Assembly: GCF_000383595.1 (NCBI RefSeq)
Contig: NZ_KB911581.1
Location: forward strand, 2,362,265 to 2,426,264
Direction: 5' to 3'
Origin: Streptomyces bottropensis ATCC 25435
Lineage (GTDB): Bacteria; Actinomycetota; Actinomycetes; Streptomycetales; Streptomycetaceae
DNA: 64,000 nucleotides
The notes under the pieces are model-generated. The model worked only from the letters and a program-made list of their open reading frames with translations, was not told where the DNA came from and did not search any database. Shown here piece after piece: positions 44,842 through 55,846 of the stretch. The translations under genes and the position numbers were made by a program. Positions within the stretch are counted from its first letter, which is position 1, and every line of letters begins with the position of its first letter.

Positions 44842-45566
44842 CGGTGGACCCCTCCTCGCGCTCGCGCCTGCTTCCCGTTCTCGGCGGGTACGGCGGGTGC
44901 CTCGGCCAGGACGCGGCTCATGTCACGTACCGCCTGCCAGGTTCCACGCCAGGTGCCCGTCACCTTCGATGCGCCGGTTCGCGGCAGGTACGGGACGTCG
45001 TGCTCGGTGACGTGCCAGCCCGCGTCGGCGGCGCGTACGACCATCTGCAGGGGGTAGCCGCTGCGCCGGTCGGTGAGGCCGAGGCCGAGCAGTTCCTCGC
45101 GGCGGGCGGCGCGCAGGGGACCGAGATCGTGCAGGCGAAGTCCGGTGCGGCGGCGCAGCATGCGGGCGAGCGCGAGGTTGCCGGCCCTGGCGTGGGTGGG
45201 CCAGGCGCCCCGGCTTTGCGGTCGGCGCCGCCCGAGCACCAGGTCGGCCTCGCCGCGCTGGACCTCCCGCACGAACGGCACGAGCAGGGCCGGGTCCAGC
45301 GAGGCGTCGCAGTCGCAGAAGCACACGATGTCGGCCGTGGCCGCGGTCAGCCCCGCGTGGCAGGCGGCGCCGAAACCGCGGCGCGCTTCGTGGACGACGG
45401 TGGCGCCGAGTGCGCGGGCGATGTCGGCCGAGCCGTCGGTGGAGCCGTTGTCCACGACGAGGGCGCGCCAGCCGGGAGGGATGCGGTCGAGTACCCAGGG
45501 CAGGGCCTCGGCCTCGTTCAGACAGGGGAGGACGACATCGACGTCCTCGGGTGCGGAAGGGGTCAT
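44838..45566 (-). CDS. GT2-family glycosyltransferase (DPM1-like)
   Basis: The 242-residue product has the GT-A fold: VDVVLPCLNEAEALPWVLDR, VVDNGSTDGSADIARALGA, CDCDASLDPALLVPF (DxD-like DCDAS) and RTGLRLHDLGPLRAARR. This resembles dolichol/polyprenyl-phosphate sugar transferases, which supply lipid-linked sugar donors to GT-C enzymes. A GT-C-like membrane protein lies in the same neighbourhood (40327-41688). The next gene overlaps by 4 nt. ATG 45566 was chosen; GTG 12 nt upstream (VKAV) is also possible. Confidence 0.87.
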   Translation of the reverse strand: MTPSAPEDVDVVLPCLNEAEALPWVLDRIPPGWRALVVDNGSTDGSADIARALGATVVHEARRGFGAACHAGLTAATADIVCFCDCDASLDPALLVPFVREVQRGEADLVLGRRRPQSRGAWPTHARAGNLALARMLRRRTGLRLHDLGPLRAARREELLGLGLTDRRSGYPLQMVVRAADAGWHVTEHDVPYLPRTGASKVTGTWRGTWQAVRDMSRVLAEAPAVPAENGKQARARGGVHR

Positions 45567-45692
45567 CACGGCTTTCACCCTACGAGCGCGAACGGTGCAT
45601 TTCGGACTGAAGCTCCTTACGAAACGCGGACGTCGGCGCCTGCGGGCAGTCGGAGAGCGACGCGGGAGGGCGCGTGGTGCGAGGCTGTCGGT

Positions 45693-46472
45693 ATGGAGCA
45701 TCAGCCGTACGAGCCGTACGAGCCGTACGAGCCGGACGCAGCCGGGTCGGCCGGCCAAGAGGTCGTCGGCACCCGTGTCCTCGTCGTCGACGACGACCCC
45801 ACGGTCGCCGAGGTCGTCTCGACCTATCTGGACCGGGCCGGATACGTCGTGGACCGGGCCGGCGACGGGCCGAGCGCACTCGCCGGCGCCGCCACGCACT
45901 GGCCGGACCTGGTGGTACTCGATCTGATGCTGCCCGGCATGGACGGCCTGGAGGTGTGCCGCCGGTTGCGCGGACGCGGCCCCGTCCCGGTCATCATGCT
46001 CACCGCCCGCGGCGACGAGGACGACCGCATCCTGGGCCTGGAGGTGGGCGCGGACGACTACGTCACCAAGCCGTTCAGCCCCCGGGAACTGGTACTGCGG
46101 GTGGAGTCCGTGCTGCGCCGCACACGCCCCCTCGCGGGTACGCCCTCCCTGAGCGCGGCCGGCCTCACCGTCGACCCCGCCGGCCGCCGCGCCACCAAGA
46201 ACGGCGGCGAACTGGCCCTCACCCTCCGCGAGTTCGACCTGCTCACGTTCTTCCTCCGGTATCCGGGCCGGGCCTACAGCCGCGAAGACCTCATGCGGGA
46301 GGTGTGGGGCTGGGACTTCGGCGACCTGTCGACCGTCACGGTCCACGTCCGGCGGCTCCGCAACAAGGTCGAGGACGACCCGGCCCGGCCCCGCCTGATC
46401 CAGACGGTCTGGGGCGTCGGCTACCGCTTCGATCCCACCCCCGCTTCCGCTTCCGGCCAGGGTGGGGAGTGA
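45693..46472 (+). CDS. OmpR-family response regulator
   Basis: The 259-residue product has a receiver domain with [14 protein letters not shown] and phospho-acceptor Asp77 in [13 protein letters not shown], Lys in DYVTKPFSP, and a C-terminal winged helix ([26 protein letters not shown]). Its N-terminus is odd: three YEP triplets encoded by a 9-bp tandem repeat (45706-45734). The sensor kinase starts 2 nt after its stop. It is divergent from the GT2 operon, its likely target. Confidence 0.92.
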   Translation: MEHQPYEPYEPYEPDAAGSAGQEVVGTRVLVVDDDPTVAEVVSTYLDRAGYVVDRAGDGPSALAGAATHWPDLVVLDLMLPGMDGLEVCRRLRGRGPVPVIMLTARGDEDDRILGLEVGADDYVTKPFSPRELVLRVESVLRRTRPLAGTPSLSAAGLTVDPAGRRATKNGGELALTLREFDLLTFFLRYPGRAYSREDLMREVWGWDFGDLSTVTVHVRRLRNKVEDDPARPRLIQTVWGVGYRFDPTPASASGQGGE

Positions 46473-46474
46473 CC

Positions 46475-47587
46475 ATGCGCGACACCCTCCTCATCGCCCT
46501 GTACGCCCTCCTCGGCGCCGGCGCGGCCGGGCTGCTGGGCGCGGGAGCGCTGTGGCTGCTGCGCCGCCGCTCACTGACCGCCTCACTCACGGTCGTGGCC
46601 GCCGTGGCCGTGGCCGCGATGCTCGCGGGCACGCTGTCCGTGGCCTGGGCGATGTTCCTGTCCGCGCACGACCTGTCCGTGGTCACGACGGTGGTCGCGA
46701 TGGCGGCCGTCGTCTCCCTGTCCACGGCGCTGCTGCTGGGCCGCTGGGTCGTCGCCCGCAGCCGCGAACTCCAGCTCGCCGCCCGCTCCTTCGGCGACGG
46801 CGGAGAATTCGCGGCTCCCGTCGGCCCCGCGACCGCCGAACTCGCCGCGCTGAGCCGCGAACTGGCGGCCACCAGTGCCCGGCTCACCGAGTCCCGGGAG
46901 CGTGAACGCATGCTGGAGTCCTCCCGGCGTGAACTCGTCGCCTGGATCTCGCACGACCTGCGCACCCCGCTCGCGGGGCTGCGCGCGATGTCCGAGGCGC
47001 TGGAGGACGGCGTCGCCGCCGACCCCGACCGCTACCTGCGCCAGATCCGCACCGAGGTCGAACGCCTCAACGACATGGTGGGCGACCTTTTCGAACTCTC
47101 CCGTATCCACGCCGGGGCCCTCGCCCTCACGCCCTCCCGGATCTCGCTGTACGACCTGGTCGGCGACGCCCTCGCGGGAGCCGACCCGCTCGCCCGCGAG
47201 CACCGGGTGAGGCTGGTGGGCGGGCGCATCGAGCCGGTCCCCGTGGAGGTGGACGGCAAGGAGATGAGCCGGGTGCTGGGCAACCTCCTGGTCAACGCGA
47301 TTCGCCGGACACCCGCCGACGGCACGGTCGCCGTCGCCGCCGAGCGCTCACCCGAGGGCGTGGTGCTGTCGGTGTCGGACAGCTGCGGTGGCATCCCCGA
47401 GGAGGACCTGCCCCGGGTCTTCGACACGGGCTGGCGCGGCACGCACGCGCGTACACCGCCCGCCGGGGCGGGCCTCGGGCTCGCCATCGTCCGCGGGATC
47501 GTGGAGGCCCATCAGGGCCGTGCCGCCGTACGCAACATCCCCGGCGGCTGCCGCTTCGAGGTGACGTTGCCCGCAGTCAAGGCGTGA
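46475..47587 (+). CDS. Two-component sensor histidine kinase
   Basis: The 370-residue product has about three N-terminal membrane helices, a HAMP-like linker, a HisKA domain with the phospho-accepting His in [13 protein letters not shown] (about residue 159), and HATPase_c motifs [13 protein letters not shown] (N box), [14 protein letters not shown] (G1) and [12 protein letters not shown] (G2). The extracytoplasmic loops are short, so it may sense a membrane-associated signal. ATG 46475 was chosen; GTG 46469, overlapping the response-regulator stop, is also possible. Confidence 0.92.
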   Translation: MRDTLLIALYALLGAGAAGLLGAGALWLLRRRSLTASLTVVAAVAVAAMLAGTLSVAWAMFLSAHDLSVVTTVVAMAAVVSLSTALLLGRWVVARSRELQLAARSFGDGGEFAAPVGPATAELAALSRELAATSARLTESRERERMLESSRRELVAWISHDLRTPLAGLRAMSEALEDGVAADPDRYLRQIRTEVERLNDMVGDLFELSRIHAGALALTPSRISLYDLVGDALAGADPLAREHRVRLVGGRIEPVPVEVDGKEMSRVLGNLLVNAIRRTPADGTVAVAAERSPEGVVLSVSDSCGGIPEEDLPRVFDTGWRGTHARTPPAGAGLGLAIVRGIVEAHQGRAAVRNIPGGCRFEVTLPAVKA

Positions 47588-47632
47588 GCGAACGGCCCGC
47601 TGAAGAATCACGGACGAGGTCCGGCTGAGCAC

Positions 47633-48012
47633 TCACTCCCCGCGCAGCCGGGCCCGCGCGAACTCCCGCATCCCCTCGGCGAAGCCGGCCTCCGGCTTCC
47701 ACCCCAGCCCCGCGCGCAGCCGCGATGAGTCCGCCGTGATGTGCCGGACGTCCCCGAGGCGGTACGGCCCGGTCACCACGGGCTCGGGCCCGCCGTACGC
47801 GGCGGCCGGCGCCCGCGCCATCTCCCCGACGGTGCGCGGCTCGCCGCTGCCGGTGCCGTACGCGGCGAGCGCGCCGACGGGTGCATCCGCCTCCAGTGCC
47901 GCCGCGTCGGCGGCCGCCGCGTTCCGCACGTGAACGAAGTCCCGCCGTTGTCGGCCGTCCTCGAACACGTACATGTTGCGAGGGTCCACCGGCGCGTCCT
48001 CGCGGACCGGTC
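47633..48012 (-). pseudogene. Internally deleted NAD-dependent epimerase/dehydratase
   Basis: The C-terminal part of an SDR sugar epimerase is clear: VFEDGRQRRDFVHVRNAAAA, YGTGSGEPRTVGEMARA, YRLGDVRHITADSSRLR and LGWKPEAGFAEGMREFARA. Just before it stands VREDAPVDPRNMY, which in intact homologues precedes the catalytic YxxxK. The sequence then jumps straight to VFEDG, so about 70 codons with the catalytic Tyr/Lys region are missing (junction near 47970). The N-terminal Rossmann half is absent too. It is a dead remnant, probably of an enzyme once belonging to the neighbouring glycan locus. Confidence 0.75.
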
Positions 48013-48047
48013 CAGGCGACACCCAGGCGATGCGCCGACCGAGGAAG

Positions 48048-48134
48048 GACGCCGCCCGGGTGGAGATCAAGACGATCGGCCCGCCGCAGTCGGTCAAGGA
48101 CGCGATGCGGAAGCGGATGCGGGCCGAGCCCCCT
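48048..48134 (+). pseudogene. Possible fragment of an SPFH/band-7 gene
   Basis: About 29 codons read DAARVEIKTIGPPQ followed by SVKDAMRKRMRAEP. This resembles the region of stomatin-like proteins where IEIKxIxPPxSxQxAMxKQMxAE is typical. Nothing recognisable precedes or follows. It sits between two other disrupted or rearranged sequences, so a remnant is plausible but chance similarity cannot be excluded. Confidence 0.35.
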
Positions 48135-48159
48135 TCAGGGGGCACGGCACCGGCGCCGC

Positions 48160-49689
48160 TCAGATGTCCCGGAAGATCTCGATCTGCGCGCCCACCGTGT
48201 TCAGGCGCTCCGCCAGATCCTCGTAACCCCGGTTGATGACATAGACGTTGCGCAGGACCGACGTGCCCTCCGCGGCCATCATCGCCAGCAGGACGACCAC
48301 GGCCGGACGCAGGGCCGGCGGGCACATCATCTCGGCGGCGCGCCAGCGGGTGGGCCCCTCGACCAGCACCCGGTGCGGGTCAAGGAGTTGGAGGCGGCCG
48401 CCGAGGCGGTTGAGGTCGGTCAAATAGATCGCGCGGTTGTCGTAGACCCAGTCGTGGATCAGGGTCTGGCCCTGCGCGGCGGCGGCGATGGCCGCGAAGA
48501 ACGGGACGTTGTCGATGTTCAGGCCGGGGAACGGCATCGGGTGGATCTTGTCGAGCGGTGCCTGGAGTTTCGACGGGCGGACGGTGAGGTCCACCAGCCG
48601 CGTACGGCCGTTGTCGGCGACGTACTCCGCCGAGCGGTCGTGGTCGAGACCCATCTCCTCCAGGACCGCCAGCTCGATCTCCAGGAACTCGATCGGCACC
48701 CGGCGCACGGTCAGTTCGGACTCGGTGACGACGGCGGCGGCCAGCAGGCTCATCGCCTCGACCGGGTCCTCGGAGGGTGAGTAGTCGACGTCCACGTCGA
48801 GGTGCGGCACCCCGTGCACGGTGAGCGTGGTGGTGCCGATGCCCTCCACCCGTACGCCGAGCGCCTCCAGGAAGAAACAGAGGTCCTGGACCATGTAGTT
48901 GGAGGAGGCGTTGCGGATGACGGTCACGCCGTCGTGCCGGGCGGCGGCCAGCAGCGCGTTCTCGGTCACTGTGTCACCGCGCTCGGTCAGCACGATCGGC
49001 CGGCCGGGGCTGACGGACCGGTCCACCTCGGCGTGGTACAGCCCCTCGGTGGCGGTGATGTCCAGGCCGAAGCGGCGCAGCGCGATCATGTGCGGCTCGA
49101 TCGTCCGCGTCCCGAGGTCGCAACCGCCCGCGTACGGGAGTGTGAAGTGGTCCATGCGGTGCAGCAGCGGGCCGAGGAACATGATGATCGAGCGGGTGCG
49201 GCGGGCCGCCTCGGCGTCGATGGCCGCCAGGTCCAGTTCGGCGGGCGGCACGATCTCCAGGTCCACACCGCCGTTGATCCACCGGGTGCGTACGCCGATG
49301 GAGCCGAGCACCTCCAGAAGGCGGTACACCTCCTCGATGCGGGCCACCCTGCGCAGCACTGTGCGCCCCTTGTTCAACAAGGAGGCGCACAGCAGCGCGA
49401 CACACGCGTTCTTGCTGGTCTTCACATCGATCGCACCGGACAGACGGCGCCCGCCGACCACCCGCAGATGCATCGGACCCGCGTATCCCAGCGAGACGAT
49501 CTCGCTGTCCAGGGCTTCACCGATTCGGGCGATCATCTCAAGGCTGATGTTTTGATTACCGCGCTCGATACGATTCACCGCGCTCTGACTCGTGCCGAGC
49601 GCCTCCGCCAACTGCGACTGAGTCCAGCCACGGTGCTGCCTTGCGTCACGAATGAGCTTGCCGATGCGTTCGAGGTAGTCGTCTGCCAT
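48160..49689 (-). CDS. murA2: XRE-type HTH domain fused to MurA-like enolpyruvyl transferase
   Basis: The 509-residue product starts with a Cro/cI helix-turn-helix (residues 1-70; WTQSQLAEALGTSQSAVNRIERGN is the DNA-binding core). An EPT domain follows from about 74 (LRVVGGRRLSGAIDVKTSKN). MurA transfers enolpyruvate to UDP-GlcNAc in peptidoglycan synthesis. The fosfomycin-reactive Cys is present as Cys190 in GGCDLGTRTIEPH, and the N-terminal KTSKNA signature corresponds to KNA of MurA. The enzyme may thus be active and regulate its own gene. A perfect 6-4-6 palindrome lies 13 bp before its ATG. Streptomycetes usually carry another plain MurA as the housekeeping enzyme. Confidence 0.9.
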   Translation of the reverse strand: MADDYLERIGKLIRDARQHRGWTQSQLAEALGTSQSAVNRIERGNQNISLEMIARIGEALDSEIVSLGYAGPMHLRVVGGRRLSGAIDVKTSKNACVALLCASLLNKGRTVLRRVARIEEVYRLLEVLGSIGVRTRWINGGVDLEIVPPAELDLAAIDAEAARRTRSIIMFLGPLLHRMDHFTLPYAGGCDLGTRTIEPHMIALRRFGLDITATEGLYHAEVDRSVSPGRPIVLTERGDTVTENALLAAARHDGVTVIRNASSNYMVQDLCFFLEALGVRVEGIGTTTLTVHGVPHLDVDVDYSPSEDPVEAMSLLAAAVVTESELTVRRVPIEFLEIELAVLEEMGLDHDRSAEYVADNGRTRLVDLTVRPSKLQAPLDKIHPMPFPGLNIDNVPFFAAIAAAAQGQTLIHDWVYDNRAIYLTDLNRLGGRLQLLDPHRVLVEGPTRWRAAEMMCPPALRPAVVVLLAMMAAEGTSVLRNVYVINRGYEDLAERLNTVGAQIEIFRDI

Positions 49690-49701
49690 GAGGCCGAGGT
49701 T

Positions 49702-49717
49702 ATCTCAGATATGAGAT
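49702..49717. promoter_or_regulatory. Palindromic operator candidate at the HTH-MurA start
   Basis: ATCTCA (49702-49707) and TGAGAT (49712-49717) are perfect 6-bp arms with GATA between. The site lies 13 bp upstream of the ATG in an AT-rich patch. An XRE protein binding there would block its own transcription or translation initiation. Confidence 0.5.
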
Positions 49718-49804
49718 CACGCCTCTTGAGGGGTCCGTTGGAGTTGTGACGAGAGGCCATTCGGGTGACGGGGCGTCAGCCGTACGGCGGCGACGGCGGC
49801 GGTC

Positions 49805-50002
49805 TCAGTGACGCCTGGCGTTGCGTGTGCGGCGCCAGCCGAACGGGCCGGGCAGGTCCATCGAGGTCGTACGGCGCCCCGTGCTGCTGTGGGTGTGGCG
49901 CGGGCCGTTGTGGCCTCCGGTGGTGATGGACCAGGAGCGCTTGTTGATGTTCAGTCGCACACCCGGCAGGATGCGGAAACTCTTGCGGAACGTGAGCGGC
50001 AT
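49805..50002 (-). CDS. DUF4236 small protein
   Basis: The 65-residue product starts MPLTFRKSFRILPGVRLNIN and includes KRSWSITTG and a C-terminal basic stretch, the pattern of DUF4236 domains. It is very basic (many Arg) and has no membrane segment. Function is unknown. ATG 50002 has a GGAGG ribosome site. It is separated from the HTH-MurA gene by 115 bp. Confidence 0.82.
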   Translation of the reverse strand: MPLTFRKSFRILPGVRLNINKRSWSITTGGHNGPRHTHSSTGRRTTSMDLPGPFGWRRTRNARRH

Positions 50003-50111
50003 GTGTGCCTCCTTCCCGATGCACACCGGGTACCCCCTCCTGCCGTTCGCATCCCTGCTACTTGACGGCAACTGCGGCTTCGGTGCGGGGGGTTGGCTCC
50101 GCGTGCCTGCG

Positions 50112-50834
50112 TCAGCGGGGCGGCAACACGCAGAACTCGTGGCCGTCGGGGTCGGCGAGCACCACCCATTCGACGTCGCCCTGGCCGATGTCGACGGGCG
50201 TCGCGCCCAGGGAGACGAGACGGTCGACCTCCGCCCGCTGGTCGCCGCCGACGGGCGGGGCGAGGTCGAAGTGGAGGCGGTACTTGCCCGCCTTCGGGGC
50301 CAGCGGCGGCCCACCCCAGGTGACCTTCGGGCCGCCGTGCGGCGCGCGGATCGCGGTCTCCTCGTCCTGGTCCCAGACCAGGGGCCAGCCGAGGGCCCGG
50401 CTCCAGAAGTACCCGACCTCCTGCGAGCCGTCGCTCGCGAGCGCGCCGATGAATCCGCAGTCGGAGAGGAAGCCGTTGCCCGGCTCGATGACACAGAACT
50501 CGTTGCCCTCGGGGTCGGCGAGGACCACGTGCTCCTCGTCCGGGAGCTGGCCGATGTCGATGTGCCGGCCGCCGTGGTCGAGCACCCTCGCCACGGTCTG
50601 CCGCTGGTCGTCCAGGGACCTGCTGGTGAGGTCGAAGTGCATCTGGTTCGGGACGGCCTTCTTCTCCTGGCTCGGCAGGAAGCGGAGCCGGAACCCGGTG
50701 TCGTCGTTCGGCGCGAGCGCGAGGGCGCCGTAGGGATCGTCGACGGTCTCCCAGCCCAGGACGCCGGCCCAGAAGCGCGCCAGGCCGGCGGGGTCGTTCG
50801 CGTCGAAGCAGAGTGCGTGGAGGCGGGAGGTCAT
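50112..50834 (-). CDS. VOC-superfamily protein with two glyoxalase-like domains
   Basis: The 240-residue product contains two tandem VOC modules (about 1-120 and 125-240), each with the beta-alpha-beta-beta-beta arrangement: FDANDPAGLARFWAGVLGWE, MHFDLTSRS and EGNEFCVIEPG in the first; SQEVGYFWSRALGWPLVWD, LHFDLAPP and DGHEFCVLPP in the second. His and Glu metal-type positions are present in both. Such proteins include lyases, dioxygenases and antibiotic-binding proteins; the true role is unknown. ATG 50834 was chosen. Confidence 0.85.
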   Translation of the reverse strand: MTSRLHALCFDANDPAGLARFWAGVLGWETVDDPYGALALAPNDDTGFRLRFLPSQEKKAVPNQMHFDLTSRSLDDQRQTVARVLDHGGRHIDIGQLPDEEHVVLADPEGNEFCVIEPGNGFLSDCGFIGALASDGSQEVGYFWSRALGWPLVWDQDEETAIRAPHGGPKVTWGGPPLAPKAGKYRLHFDLAPPVGGDQRAEVDRLVSLGATPVDIGQGDVEWVVLADPDGHEFCVLPPR

Positions 50835-51474
50835 GCCGGGGGATCTCCGATCCGCTGACTCACGGCCGCGCACCGGGCTCGTCCCCGTGCCCATGAGGCC
50901 CACCATGCTAGGAAGCGCGGGAATCGCGGTGCAACGCAAATAGAGGCGCGGCGGTGCGAGGTGGCGGGCTCGCCGGTGGGACGGCGGCGGGCACGCCGGT
51001 GCGGTGGGGACGGACTGATCGGTGGGGCGGACTGATCGGTGGGGTGCCGAGGGGGCCGGACCGTGCGGCGGACGGGCCGGTCCGTCCGGCGGGGACGGAC
51101 CGTCTCGTGCGAGGCGGCCGATCGGCGTACGGCGCGGACGGGCGCCCCCTGCGGGCGAACGAGCCGACCCAGGGGCCGGACGGCACGTCTGCGGGCGGTT
51201 GAGGCGACCCCTGGGACCGGACGGGCCGTCTGTGAGTGCACGGGCCGCCCCCTGCGACGCGAATCAACCGTCCCGTGACACGCGGACAGGCACCCGACGT
51301 CGCGCCGGGGCATGCGGTGATCGCCCCCGCCCCCAGCCCCCGCGCTCGGCGCCCCACGCACCGCGCACCGCACGCTGCGCCCCTGGCACCGCACCCCTCG
51401 CTCCCGCGTCCCGACGGGATTGGCGCACGCCACATCGGGCCGGGCATGACCAGCCCGCGCCCATGTACTACTGT
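50835..51474. other. Non-coding stretch upstream of acnA
   Basis: No gene is supported in these 640 bp. A perfect 17-bp tandem duplication (CGGACTGATCGGTGGGG) occupies 51011-51044, and several partial copies of GACGGRCCGTC occur between 51055 and 51235. The stretch has the look of decayed or rearranged DNA. Confidence 0.5.
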
Positions 51475-51492
51475 TATCTCGACATCGAGATA
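51475..51492. promoter_or_regulatory. Perfect 8-bp inverted repeat upstream of acnA
   Basis: TATCTCGA (51475-51482) and TCGAGATA (51485-51492) are separated by CA. It lies about 130 bp before the acnA start and 43 bp before the iron box. The shape suits a MarR/TetR-type dimer, but no specific regulator can be named. Confidence 0.55.
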
Positions 51493-51534
51493 TCTGCCGA
51501 GGCGCACTGCGGCCGCCACCCCGGTAAGGGGTGC

Positions 51535-54339
<2,805 letters not shown>

Positions 54340-54360
54340 GCGGACCGGTACGGCAGTCGA

Positions 54361-54393
54361 GGGCCGCATCCCCGTGCGACGGGGATGCGGCCC
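54361..54393. terminator. Hairpin terminator after acnA
   Basis: GGGCCGCATCCCC (54361-54373) pairs perfectly with 54381-54393, leaving a 7-nt loop, 22 bp after the acnA stop. Confidence 0.85.
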
Positions 54394-54451
54394 TTCGCCG
54401 TCCCGGCAGCCGTTCCCTACAGCCCCACCCCTGCGGCCGACCGGTGGGGCG

Positions 54452-54643
54452 CGCTACAACCAGCCGCGCCGCGCCGCGCCGCCCGCGCCCCCGGCCGGAA
54501 GCGGCTCGCCGCGCCCGGCGGCTCCTGGAGGTCGCTCCCCGGCGGCGCAGGGTCCGCAGGCTCACGCCCAGCTGACGGGCGACCGCCTCGTCCTTCTTCC
54601 CGGCCGCCGGCAGCCGGGTCGACGCCCGGTCGGCCTCCGAGAG
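54452..54643 (-). pseudogene. Remnant of an HTH transcriptional regulator (C-terminal domain)
   Basis: On the minus strand the sequence LSEADRASTRLPAAGKK, then DEAVARQLGVSLRTLRRR, matches the DNA-binding helix-turn-helix of LuxR-like/TrmB-type regulators (usual form LTEADRxxLxLLAAGKxDEAVARQLGVSLRTVRRR). Right after RRR the frame breaks; the expected continuation resumes in another frame as DLQEPPGAASRFRPGARAARRG. No N-terminal domain can be found upstream. It is most likely a frame-shifted leftover. Confidence 0.6.
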
Positions 54644-54789
54644 TTCGGCGTCGGCGGGCCGGCCCCGACGACGCCGCGTCCGACGGCATCCCGCCCGACG
54701 GTGCCGCGACCGCCCGCTCCACGCACCCCAGGACCGTGCCCGGCCTCGGCACCCACCGGATCACCGTCCGTCGGATGCCTGGGGGCCAT

Positions 54790-54892
54790 CAGGTCCGCCG
54801 GTGCTTCGGGCCCACCGGGTCCATCAGGTCCGCCGGGTCCGCCGGGTCTATCGGGCCCACCAGGCCCACCAGAGCCACCAGGCCTCGGCCCC
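54790..54892. repeat. GGTCCGCCGGG/GGGCCCACCAGG repeats (collagen-like in one frame)
   Basis: A degenerate 9-bp repeat, read on the plus strand, would encode Gly-Pro-Pro-like triplets. There is no start, ribosome site or flanking protein domain, so I treat it as repetitive DNA inside a decayed region (54400-55079) without other supported genes. Confidence 0.5.
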
Positions 54893-55079
54893 CGTGGAGC
54901 CGGTCGCCCGACGGGACCAGGCAGCCGAGGCCGACCGACGAGCAGCCCCGTCGACACCCCCCGAGCCCTGCGCGGCCAACTGCCGGCCGGGTGCGCGGGG
55001 AAGCGGCCCCACCTGCTGTCGCGAACCCCGCCGGACGAAACCCTGGCGATGTCGAGGCCGCAGGGCGAAGACTTGGCCC

Positions 55080-55574
55080 ATGGATGCACCGATGCGGCGC
55101 AGCGCCCCTCTCCCGTTCGTCGACGAGCACGCCGTCCTCGTCGAGGCGAACGCCGATGACGTCTGGTGGGCCCTCGCCGAGACGCTCGACTGGGCCTTCT
55201 CCCGTCCCGCCGTGGTCCGCTACGCCAAGCTCGTGGGCTGCGCCGACCACACGGCCGCCGGACCGCGCCCGCCCGTGGAGGGCGCGACGACGTTCCCCGG
55301 CTTCCGCACGGCGGCCGCGACCCCGCCCCGGGAGCTGACCCTCCTGGGCCGCCACCGCTTCTCCTCCTACACGTGGACCTTCCGCCTCGACGCGGAGGGG
55401 CCGGACCACATCCGTCTTCGCGCCGAAACCCGCGCCGCCTTCCCGGGCCCGGCCGGCGGCCTCTACCGCCTCCTCGTCCTCGGCACCGGCACACACGCGA
55501 AGCACACCCGCCGCCTGCTGACCGACGTCCGCCGCCGCGCCGAGCGCTCCTGGACGCGAGGACCGGCGACCTGA
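55080..55574 (+). CDS. SRPBCC-like protein of unknown function
   Basis: The 164-residue product starts MDAPMRRSAPLPFVDEHAVLVEANADD. The pattern of strands, ELTLLGRHRFSSYTWTFRL and HIRLRAETRAAFPG, followed by a C-terminal helix (HAKHTRRLLTDVRRRAERSW), fits a START/SRPBCC-type ligand-binding fold as in DUF2867 proteins. No catalytic motif is apparent. It is alone on its strand between the regulator remnant and the LPMO gene. Confidence 0.65.
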   Translation: MDAPMRRSAPLPFVDEHAVLVEANADDVWWALAETLDWAFSRPAVVRYAKLVGCADHTAAGPRPPVEGATTFPGFRTAAATPPRELTLLGRHRFSSYTWTFRLDAEGPDHIRLRAETRAAFPGPAGGLYRLLVLGTGTHAKHTRRLLTDVRRRAERSWTRGPAT

Positions 55575-55656
55575 CGGAACCCTCGCGGGGGACAGCGGCC
55601 GGCCGCAGCCGTTTACAAGCGCGGCGCTCCGCGCTAGCTTCCGGAGTAGGTGGGGG

Positions 55657-55670
55657 TGGGAGCGCTCCCA
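55657..55670. promoter_or_regulatory. CebR operator (perfect 14-bp palindrome)
   Basis: TGGGAGCGCTCCCA is identical to the consensus box of CebR, the LacI-family repressor released by cellobiose/cellotriose in Streptomyces. It lies 177 bp before the LPMO start, in the expected promoter area, and predicts induction by cellulose breakdown products. Confidence 0.85.
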
Positions 55671-55846
55671 TATGAGCGCGGCGGACCGGAACCCGCCGTG
55701 CCCGGGCCAGCTCCCACCCCGCACCACTCATCCACGCACGGGCATCGCACACCGGCATCCGCACGCCGGCACCGCACACCCGCGCTTCCGCACCGGCACG
55801 CGCACGTCCCCCCACCTCCAAGCCGTACACGCAAGGAGACTATGTC

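Noticed and set aside
54374..55159. Plus-strand frame with a collagen-like Gly-Pro-Pro stretch
   Set aside because: No ribosome site or signal peptide, and the triplets are explained by a short GC-rich DNA repeat; it also overlaps a regulator remnant on the other strand.
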